Shown: positions 34,122 through 45,300 of the stretch, one piece after another | Position numbering within the stretch: position 1 is the stretch's first letter | Layout of the letters: each line of letters starts with the position of its first letter | From: Rugalucina vietnamica | Lineage: Eukaryota > Mollusca > Bivalvia > Lucinida > Lucinidae | DNA: 64,000 nucleotides | Assembly: GCA_964017185.1 (NCBI GenBank) | Contig: OZ024873.1 | Span: 49,152,760 to 49,216,759 of the forward strand | Direction of reading: 5' to 3' | Notes under the pieces: model-generated | Database searches by the model: none | What the model was told of the DNA's origin: nothing | The model's input: the letters and a program-made list of their open reading frames with translations, nothing else | Translations under genes and position numbers: made by a program

Positions 34122-34358
34122 TGAGCCGCTTCGTGGGAACACCAACAATGTGGTTTCCGAACAGGTCCGACACAAACCGGCTTGTACAAGCACAGAAAAG
34201 AGCTAGAAGCTTGAAATTTCGGATTTAAGTAGAAGAGGAATTGTACGATCCAAGTAGCGAAAAACAAAGGCGCTGATCAGCTTCGCAGTTACTGCGAAGC
34301 TGATCTGCGCCTTTGTTTTCGCCTATGCAGATTGTTGGTTTTCCCATGTGGCGGCTCA
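34122..34358. mobile_element. MITE family B, copy 13 (best preserved)
   Basis: Terminal repeats TGAGCCGCTTCGTGGGAACA and CATGTGGCGGCTCA. The central palindrome GCGCTGATCAGCTTCGCAG joins its complement over TTACT. Suitable as the family reference. Confidence 0.88.
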
Positions 34359-34387
34359 AATAACACGACTCAGGGCAGCAGTTCTTC

Positions 34388-34660
34388 ACATTACGAAAAC
34401 TTGCCCATGCAATATACAGATAATTTTTTAGCTGTAAAAATTGAAAAAAAAAATGTTGGAAAATTTTTGATATTTTTCTTATTAGTGCTCAAAACATAGA
34501 TTGTGGGTACACGTTAGAACCGCCTCGGCGAGGCGGTTCTAACGAGTACCCACAATCTATGTTTTTGAGCAAAAATAAAAAAAAATAGGTAAACCCCAGT
34601 TTTACTATATTTAAGTGGGGTATAAGGGGGTATACATTTCACGGACATGTTTTCCTGATG
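34388..34660 (+). mobile_element. MITE family A, copy 7 (complete)
   Basis: CATTACGAAAACTTGCCCAT to GACATGTTTTCCTGATG. The full central palindrome ACGTTAGAACCGCCTCGG and complement is present. It directly abuts the long palindrome that starts at 34664. Confidence 0.85.
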
Positions 34661-34663
34661 AAT

Positions 34664-36010
34664 ATTCAGAAATAAATTGACAACTCTTCTTATTTTTGAA
34701 CAATCGTCACTGGCAAGAAATGGACAACTGGATGAACTTGTTTATAATCTATGTTAAGAATGTGTATAAATATTTAGTATAAACATTTTTCCACCTCGGT
34801 TTTTGGAGTGGGAATTTCTTTCTGATTGCGCCTTTTCCTGATCATTGCCTACTTGTACATTTCTGTATATAGAACCTCCAGATCTTGTTATGTTTTATGC
34901 CTAAATTGATTACATAACATATGGAGCCAAATTTTTAACAAGCGTTTTGCTGATATTCGAGTTTCAAAGATTCCACAAGGAACTATATGGTTAATAGTTT
35001 GTACTTCTATTTGTAAGTTATGAAAGAATAACCATTTTTGTACTAAGGCTGAAAATTTAGTGTCTTTATGAGCACTAACTACAAAGTTACACCCTGATTT
35101 TCACTCATTGTACATTTTAGAATTTCATGGTAAAGCGCTTGTTACAATGTAAAACTAAGCATGTTAGTGTTACATTGCAAGAAAACTAATATTGTACCAG
35201 GATGGTTTTACGACCAATGCTTTCTAGTGTGTTCCTTCATGGGGTAAGCATGTCTCAAAGCACCGTGGAGTCACCAATGGCTTTGTATTCTGCCAAAACG
35301 TGGGTTGGCATTTCATCATAAAGTTTCATGATTTGTTCATCCGGAACAAATACTATAGTGGGCTAAATTAATTGTTAGGCAATGACTCACATCTTCTCTT
35401 CTTGGTATTCCAAGCATCTTCTATAGTGTTTCAGTCATTGAAATTAACATGCTAATAAAGGATGCGAAAAAATAGCATTTATGCAAGGCAATGTTCTTTG
35501 TATTTATTCTGTATCCACCATGCACATTATTGATATTCGAGGAGTGTCTGTTTTTGAATGTCCTGGGGATTCCCTTGACTTAAAGCCTATACAAGAGAAT
35601 TGAAATATCACGAAAAGGAGCTGTGAGAATAAAAGCTTCTCAGTGAAAGCCCCAGTCCCCTATGGTATTTTATGCCGAGAAAAACCATGAATTGTATGAT
35701 TATATAATGCCAACACCCGTTTTGACAGAATACAAAGCCATGGGTGACTCCACAGTGTTTTAAGACATGATTACCTCATAAAGAAACTCGAGTATCAGCG
35801 AAAGTTTTCTTAAAATTTGGTCCCATATGTTATGTAACCAATTTATGGCATACAACATCATAAGAGCTGGAAGTTTTATAAACAGAGTAAATATGTTTAT
35901 GTTTACTCATACTTAACACATTATATAAACATATTCACCCAGTTGTCCATTTCTTGTCAGTGACGATTGTTCAACTACAAGAAAAGTTGTCAATTAATTT
36001 CTGAATATTG
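34664..36010. mobile_element. Foldback-like element, ~1.3-kb interrupted palindrome (copy 1)
   Basis: Sequence runs inward from both sides as complements. GAACAATCGTCACTGGCAAG (34698) pairs with CAGTGACGATTGTTCAA (35957). CATAACATATGGAGCC (34913) pairs with the complement near 35824. The GGAGTCACCAATGGCTTTGT stretch (35267) pairs with the complement near 35738. A family F piece (34795-34860) interrupts the left arm. A related element is at 48905. Confidence 0.75.
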
Positions 36011-36322
36011 CAGGGGTATATTAAGAACTGAACGCAGCTGTATGGGTATGTCATGTACGTCTTTCTATGATTATAATATATTCAGTTTTGTACTTTTGTA
36101 TTTATTATGAAAAATGTCACCAAATTCATATTCGTGAGCTGTAAATAAACTGTTGTAATCTTTAGTGTGAAGTCATCTTTATTGTTCATCCATTTACGAA
36201 TGTACAAATACTGGCTATTTAGACTGGAAAATATACATAACGTCGTTAATACTAAAATATTTATGTCAGAAATGTTTCGCTTTTAGATCATATCTCTCCA
36301 GGATCGTTTCAACCCTTGTGTT

Positions 36323-39300
36323 TTATTCCTGCCTCCTTGTGATGAGAATATAATGTCCTTTCATGCTTTTTAAATTTGTCATTTGATTAAAGACATCATC
36401 CTTCAGCTCTCGTTCTGATTGACGTACGTCTTGCTTCTCCTCAGTTTGTTGAAGATGTTTTGCATCGGGTAGATCTGTTTCTTGTTTTGATTCAATCTCC
36501 TTATCTCCCATTACTTCCTGTACGGTTTCCATCATCTCAATCGTTTTGAGACACTCGAAATTAAAATTTGGACCTACAAAAACAGCACAGACTTATTTTA
36601 TTCACAAGTACGAGGGGCGTTCTTTAATTCTTGTCATTTGCTTGATTACTTTTCCCGTGGACTGACAACGAAAATGTTGTTTATACTGTATGTAGTGAAA
36701 GCCCAATCTTTTCTGATCAGATAAGTATCAAAATCGTTGCTGTCTGGCACAGGATTCTATAGTAATTGCATTCTAAAACAGTGCACAGTAATGACACTGC
36801 GTTATTTTCCAATTAATTTACATTATGTAATTTCGATCACAAGTATAGAAAATGCTATAACATTCGCAACACTAAATATAGGCACACTTCCATTTTACAA
36901 ATAAATTTGCTATTTATGTGAGCATCAGAATACACTTTTGTAGAATGTTTTCACTTTTACTGTATGGAATTATTGGCCCTGCTTTGTGACGTCATAATAA
37001 TTTGAATACACGCCATTTAAAATCACTGCACAGGTAACGCATTTCAATATTTTCATATTTTTCAAATTGGATTGTCTGGTGAATATATCAAATTTATTGT
37101 TATCTTAATTTTGTCTAAAATGGTCTAAATGGATGTTCGCTGTAAATTGCTAAACTGGAAATTTAAAAATTACGACAGGTTTAAGGTAAAGCAGGCGCAT
37201 TGTTTCTAGGGGAGCTGTTCGTCTCTATCGTAATAGAATCCTAGTCAAATTTTCTGATTGAAAACGTCTATCAAAACGCTTCTTAAACATATCAAGTAAA
37301 TAGATTTTGGGACGTTGTAGGGGTATTAGCACATGATTATATTGTGGTATGGACGACTCTTTCAAAGGAATTTTGTGTTATTTTTCAAAATGTTACAAAT
37401 AATAAATCAAGGTTTTGGAGGATGAACAATCCAAAACTTTTATCAATGGAATAAGCAAAAGTGTGGTACAAATCAGCATTAAAAGTTTTGGATCAGTCAT
37501 AACCTGGAAATGAAATTATGAGGCTCTGAAACCACTATACCGGGCTTCTTTCAACTAAATAATTCATAACAAACAGGTGTAGTGCTATGTTACAGTTCTC
37601 GTAAATTGCAATTTCTGTTTTAGGAAAATAAGATTTCGCCTATGTGTTAGCAAGGTAATGAAGACTCCGCAAGTATAAAATTGTTCTTCTAACCGTTCTA
37701 ATTCAAACATTATTATAATTTTTGTGACTGGCTGAAGTACGTGTATGCAGTGTCATAGAGGTACCCCTCTTCAGAGACTCAGTTTGCCATGATTAATTGT
37801 ATCATCTTAAAATCGTTGGGTGATTTCAATATCGCAAAGAACCTATCTATAACTACCAAGTAGTTTTCTTCTGGTAAAGATGATGGTTTAGGAGAAAACG
37901 AGTCGATGACAAGAATTAAAGAACAACCCTCGTAATATGAAAATGTGAAAAATGTTTTTAGAATATGTAAATTTAGATGGGAAGTGTAATTATAATTGAA
38001 GTACCAATTTTATTTTGATACTTCTACAGTGTAATTTTTCTGTTTTCTACATTTTCTCAAATCGATACGAGATACACGTGTTTTAATTTAGGCGTTGTTG
38101 CATAATTCACGACGTTGTACCAAAATATTTTCGAACATAGTTATTCTGACTTCATTTTTATTTGCAATGTTAAAATGATGTTTAATCTAAACTTACCAAA
38201 TAACCTTTCGATGGTCGATTGTGGCAAGTTGTGAGGAGGTCCTAGAACAAACAGGTAAAAACGTAATCAATACAATGGATATTTGGTCTTTAATTGTTGA
38301 TTGATGGTCAAACATAGCATCAGGAAAACATGTCCGTGCAATGAACACCCCCTTAAACCCGACTTTAATATAGTAAAACTGGGGTATGCAGGGGTATACC
38401 TATTTTTCTTATTTTTGCTCCGAAACATAGATTGTGGGTACACGTTAGACTCGGCGGTTCTAACGTGTACCCACAATCTATGTTTCGGAGCAAAAATAAG
38501 AAAAATATCAAAAATTTTCCTCTGAAAATTATCGATTTTTGACCTGAAAGAATTACTGCATATCATATGGGCATGTTTTCGTAATGGACACTGGGCACCT
38601 CCTACAATGTGAGCCGTGACGCGAGTTGATAGTGAAAGTGGAATGGCTTACAGAACATGATTCATTTAGCATGAAAATATATAAAAATGATAATGTTTTC
38701 TTATAATATTTCAACCCAAAACAAAATCACTTTCTGATGATTTAAACTTGTACCTGGGTACACTGTTTCATCATATTCTGTAGCATATAAAATAAGTCGA
38801 CAGTTCTGTGACATCATTGAGGTAAGATGGTCAACATATCTGAAACAGATAGAAAAATGTGGCGGAATGATGACCTAGAAGAAGAAGAAGAAGAACTAGA
38901 AGAAGAAGAAGAAGAAGGAGGAGGAGGAGGAGGAGGAGGAGAAGGAGAAAGTCAGAAGACAGACACAATATATAAAGATAAAGAAAGTGAGGACTATTGT
39001 AGACTTTAGTATTGTATATGAACGGGATGCTGACGTTTCATGACGAACTTTTATTGGGGTAGTTTTAAATGAGATCCAACAGAAATAAGCTATTAGGCCA
39101 AATTTAAAATTATTTCTGTTTGTCCTCTCCCTATCCTGTCTAGGCGTCAGGTCAGATTATCTTGGCGTCAGGTCAGATTATCTGCTACTGTAACATGTAA
39201 TCAGTACTACCTGTTGCCATGCGGTGCAGATGGGGCTCGTTAGCCGTGGACGGCAACCCATCTAGGAGTTTGCTAGTTCTCTACACAAAAACCTAGCTGG

Positions 39301-42300
39301 GCAGGGGGAACTCATTAGTTTTGGTTGACAGTCCTCCTAGGAGTTTACAGGTCTCTAAACAAAACCTATGAAAGGGTAGATGGAGCCCTTCAGCTGTGGC
39401 CAGCAATTCATCTAGGAAAAGGTAATTCCAAAATAAAACCTGTGTGTCTGGATATGCCTGGTCCAGATACGCAAAGACTGTTTCGGTAGACGGAGCGGAA
39501 GAAATCATCAGATTCAACGGTTCAGAAAGCGATACAGCAACATGTTGTGGAACATGCAGAGCGTGATAAGGCACTATAGATGTTACGGTCATCCACTGCA
39601 TCCAAACCTAACTCCAGACGTCTTGACCTGTGTCTTGCCTCTGGTCACAGTTGGGTGAGGACGAGTGAGTGAGGTTGACGCTGCGCACCTCTTCCTCACT
39701 ATAATCCAATTTCATAGCGCACGTCATCTTATTTCTCAACACACAAGCACTTGCATACACAACAATTTCATCACACATGCACCCACATACCTACAAAAGT
39801 CCTGTGGCGATGGGCGAGCGGCGAAGCAGCAGGTGTAGGACACACTGGGAGCTGTAGTTGCAGACCTGCACGCAGGCGGCTCAGTTCTATATGGTCGTTT
39901 TCCGTGAGGAGAAGCAGTAAGCGAAATTCGGCAGTCGGCTGAGCGACTGAGCAGACCTATTTAGGACCGCACTGCTCACCCCCGTAGCATGGGGAAGGGG
40001 CTAGAAAAGGTGCCCTAAACAATTGCCTGCTTCAAACCCCCTGGCTGGTTAACCGCGATCAGCGGGGATCCCTTTTTAGCGGTCGAAAAAATAAGAAAAA
40101 AACAAAGATAATCCCTTTGAGGATTGGCGCATGGAATGTGCGAACATTGATGGACAGTGCTGGGTCAAATAGACCGCAGCGTAGAACGGCCCTTGTGGGC
40201 AGAGAACTTGGGAGGTATGGAATTCAGATAGCAGCTCTGAGTGAGACTCGGTTAGCAGATGTTGGGGAGATCAAAGAAGTTGGTGCTGGATACACCTTCT
40301 TCTGGAGTGGACGCAAAAGTGAAGAGAGGCGTGAAGCAGGAGTTGGCTTTGCCATTAAAACAGAACTTGTTGGTAAGCTTTCAGGATTGCCAAAAGGCAT
40401 CAATGACCGCCTAATGACATTGAGACTTCCTCTGTCAGGCAATAAACATGCAACTATTGTCAGTGCCTATGCACCCACGATGACCAATCCAGATGAGGTT
40501 AAAGACAAGTTCTATAATGACTTAGATGACATTATTTCTGCTACACCCCGTACAGACAAACTTATCTTTCTTGGAGACTTTAATGCCAGAGTTGGTACAG
40601 ACCATCAGACCTGGGAAGGAGTTATAGGTCCAGAAGGTGTTGGAAAGTGCAACAGCAATGGTCTCTTGCTTCTAAGGAAGTGTGCTGAACATGATCTTCT
40701 AATCACCAACACAGTCTTTCGTCTACCTAACAGAAATAAAACATCCTGGATGCATCCCCGTTCCAAACATTGGCATCTCATAGACTATGTTATAGTGCGG
40801 AGAACAGATAGGCAGGATGTCAGAGTGACAAAGACTATGTGTGGTGCAGACTGCTGGACAGACCATAGACTGGTTGTCAGCAAACTCAACCTTAGAATCC
40901 AGCCTGCGAGGCGACCTCAAGGCAAGAAAGCTGCTAAAAGACTGGATGTCTCAAAGCTGAATCAAGACAGCATGCGACAAGCTTTCTTAACAGACATTTG
41001 CAACCAACTGGATGCAATCAATCTCAGTTCCGAGAACCCCGAAGAAAACTGGACAGTCTTCCATAAAACAGTTCATTCTTCAGCTGCTACTACTTTAGGA
41101 CATCCATCTCGCAAACATCAAGACTGGTTTGATGAGAATGATGACGAAATTCAGAAGCTTCTTGAAGAAAAACACAGATTGCACAAGGCACATCAAGATG
41201 ATACTAGCTCAGTATCCAAGAAAGCAGCCTACAGCAACGTTTGTAAGACAGTCCAGACCAAGCTTAGGGACATGCAAGATTCCTGGCTGAGGAAGAAAAC
41301 AGAAGAAATTCAGTCTTTTGCAGACAGAAAGGACATGAAGAAATTTCATGATGCACTGAAAACCATTTATGGCCCTAAGAGTTCTGGAGCCACCACATTA
41401 CTCAGTGCAGATGGAAACACTCTTCTCACAGACAAAGAGGCTATCTTGAAAAGGTGGGCAGAACATTTCAATAGTGTGCTAAATCGACCATCAAGCATCA
41501 ATGAGGATGCAATTGACAGACTGCCACAGATAGAGTGCAATGTTCTGTTAGATGAATTTCCAACCGTCATGGAAACAAGAAAAGCAGTTCAACAACTGTC
41601 TTCTGGCAAAGCTCCAGGTGCAGAAGCAATTCCTGCAGAGGTTTATAAGGCCGGGGGGCTACCCATGGCAGAGAAACTGACCGAGCTGTTTCACTGTATG
41701 TGGAGGAAGGAGGCCATCTCACAAGAATTTAAGGATGCATCCATAATCCACCTATACAAGCGGAAAGGAAATCCACAAGTCTGTGAAAACCACAGAGGCA
41801 TTTCCCTCCTATCGATTGCTGGGAAGATACTAGCAAAAATTCTGTTGAACCGCCTGAATGTTCATCTTGATCAGAAGGGACTTATCCCAGAAAGTCAATG
41901 TGGATTCCGAAAGGACAGGGGGACGATAGACATGATCTTCACAGCAAGACAGCTTCAGGAGAAATGCCAAGAGCAGAATGTAGATCTATACATGACGTTT
42001 GTCGACCTCATCAAAGCGTTTGACACAGTAAGTCGTGATGGACTGTGGAAAATCATGGCCAAGTTTGGCTGTCCACCCAGATTCATAGCAATGGTGCGGC
42101 AATTTCATGATGGCATGCAGGCACGTGTGCAAAATGATGGAGAGTTCTCTGAACCCTTTGAGGTAACAAATGGGGTCAAACAGGGCTGTGTTATGGCACC
42201 AACACTGTTCAGCATGATGTTTTCTGCCATGCTCATGGATGCTTTTCAGGACAGTGACACTGGTTTTCCAATCAGGTACCGTTTTGATGGCAATATATTC

Positions 42301-45300
42301 AACCTTAGAAGGTTGCAAGCAAAAACTAAGGTGCAGACCGATGTGCTAGATGAGCTCCTCTATGCAGATGATATGGATAAGAATGCCAGCTCAGAGGCAA
42401 AAATGCAAAGAGCCATGGATCAAGTCTCACAGTCATGTGATAACTATGATCTCACAATCAGCACAAAAAAGACAGAGGTTGTACACCAGCCAGCACCTGG
42501 AAAACCGTACAATGAACCAACCATCACTGTGAATGGAGAAAAACTGAAAGTTGTTGATAAATTCACCTACCTGGGAAGCACTCTTTCCAGAGCAGTGCAC
42601 ATTGATGATGAGGTCACTGCAAGAATTGCAAAAGCCAGTGTGGCATTCGGAAGACTCCGTGCAAATGTCTGGGAGCGAAATGGAATCAAGCTTGACACCA
42701 AGCTGAAAGTCTACAAGGCTGTGGTACTTCCAACCCTCTTGTATGCATGTGAGACCTGGACAGTATACCAGCGTCATGCAAAGAGACTTAACCATTTCCA
42801 CTTAAGCTGTTTGAGAAAGCTGTTAAAAATCAAGTGGCAAGACAAGATCCCAGACACAGAGGTCCTGAAGAAAGCAGGGATGCAAAGCATGCATACTGTC
42901 TTAAAGCTAGCACAGCTAAGGTGGACCGGCCATGTTATAAGAATGCCTGATGAGCGACTTCCAAAGAAAGTCTTCTATGGAGAACTACAAGAGGGAAAGC
43001 GCTCTCAAGGTGGCCAGAAGAAACGCTACAAAGACACCCTGAAAGCCTCTCTGAAGGATTTTGACATACCAATTGGGTCTTGGGAACAGACTGCACAGGA
43101 GCGATCAAAGTGGCGAGGTCTCATCAACAAAGGAGCAGCTCTCCATGAAAAAAAGAGAATCTGTGAAGCTGAAAGAAAGCGCAGAGAACGCAAAGCCAAT
43201 ACCAATGGGCCACCAGCTGATTCAATGACATTGACTTGCTCTACTTGCAACCGACAGTTTAGAGCTAGAATTGGCCTAGTCAGCCATCAAAGAACTCACC
43301 AACACACACGAACCTATTCAAGAAATAATGATGGTCTTTCTCATTAGTGAGAGACGAACCACCATCCTGTCTAGAAAAGTTGGGTAGGTAGGTAGGCTTT
43401 TTTTTAATGAACTACTGTATTATGCGTTATTTTTGGTCAAAGGAATTAGCTACAATTTTGTCAAAGCTACTCACAATTACAGTTGCATTTTATGTTTTGT
43501 AGTGCTTGAACATAATAACAAAATATCCAATTGGTGAGGAGGGTCATGGTTTAAATGAAAACACATTACTTTCAAGGGAAAACAATTTATTTTATACTTT
43601 ACAGTGAAAACCAATGTATATCAAAACTTGATAAAATTGGTATTTTCATTGATATGAAATTTCACTGATATCAAATCTCACTGATATCAAAAGTCACTAG
43701 TGACTGATATCAGCCTATATCGTCACTGTAGATTTTGGATTACTTCTGATGTTTCCATTTACTTGACGTCATTAAATGTGTCTCACTTCAGAAACTCAAA
43801 CGCCTATAACTCCGTTATTTATGAACGAAAACATAAAGTGTGGGTATTCATTTTCTTAGTTAGAACGTTAGGAACAACGTGGTACCAAAATTATTTTCAA
43901 AAATTTTTAGTTTTTTGCATTTTCATCGCCTGCCTTGTGAATTGGAAAATGCCCGTGTATTGTATGATATAAAAAGAAAATTTGCTTTTTTTTTCGGTGA
44001 ATACCAAATATATTTCATTTCGTGAGTTGAAAACATCAAACTTTTCACTCGTGCTGCGCACTCGTGAAAATTCTGATGTTTTCAACTCACTCGATGAAAT
44101 ATATTTGGTATTCACCTCAAAAAAGCAAATATCCTCTATTTATCTTCTGACAGAAACATTTAAACAAATCTGGTGAAAGGGCAATAATTTTTTTTGAGTA
44201 GGCGCCATTTTTGGTGAGTGGGTAGGGAGAGGGCAAACAAACAAATTTCTATTTTTGGCCTTAGAAAAATTGTATTAAAACAAAGAGACTTAAAATCAAC
44301 CTCGGCAGATCTGATGTGTTTATGGATGTTATAGAGCCGGAATCCACCATAGCACCACAAGGTCTTTCCACATCTCTACAATATACAAACATAAAGACAA
44401 GGTCTTTCCACATCTCTACAATATACAAACATAAAGACAATGTCTTTCCACATCTCTACAATATACAAACATAAAGACAAGGTCTTTCCACATCTCTACA
44501 ATATACAAACATAAAGACAATGTCTTTCCACATCTCTACATTATACAAACATAAAGACAAGGTCTTTCCACATCTCTACAATACACAAACATAAAAGATT
44601 GCCTTAGTTTCAACACAATTGTCACCGAACATATCACTCAAACATTCAAACTAACACGCTCGTAAATCGTTTTAAAAGATATTTGAAACATTGCATGCGA
44701 ATACAACGAAATAATGTGTTAGTTTAAACCGTGAAACAATGTCCTGGGTACTTAATGAATCTATGAGACCAGGACATCTCAGGCAAGTTTTCAAAATATT
44801 GAAGTCTCATTCGAGGCTCTGCCTAGGATGAGATTTGAACAAACTGAAAGCGAGCACGAGATTTCCTTGTTGATGCCTCAACAACATAATTGATTATCTT
44901 TCGCATCCACCTCTTAAAACATTTTGAATATGCTCCAAGTGCTGTTCAGGCAGCCATTTTGTTGGCAACAATACGGAAATTAACCATTTGATCCCATTTC
45001 ACAGATTGAAGTGAAAAAATAACTTTGTATTTGCACTCACCTTACAAAAACATCAAATCAGCATTTTTTGTGCATAAAATTCTCAGCATTATTAAGTTTT
45101 GATTTTTTTTATTAAAGCAGCAGACTACAATTACTCTTGATAACTTCCTGAAACTAACACACATACGCATTGGTATTTAACTCTGACAGTTGACAAGGAA
45201 TAAGTAAGCAACCATAAGGTGTATATTTATACTAGCTAAAAAAGAAATGATTGACATTTTGAGATAACTGAAAAGTGCTAGCTAGTACTGGGATAGAAAA

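Noticed and set aside
38827-39009. Glu/Gly-rich plus-strand ORF
   Set aside because: A GAA/GGA microsatellite antisense to TPMT-like exon 6; no splice context.
39293-39601. 102-codon minus-strand ORF
   Set aside because: No recognisable domain, and it lies in a TPMT intron beside the LINE leader. It could be old transposon sequence, but I cannot support it.
40224-42801. Minus-strand ORFs within the LINE
   Set aside because: They are antisense shadows of the long reverse-transcriptase ORF.
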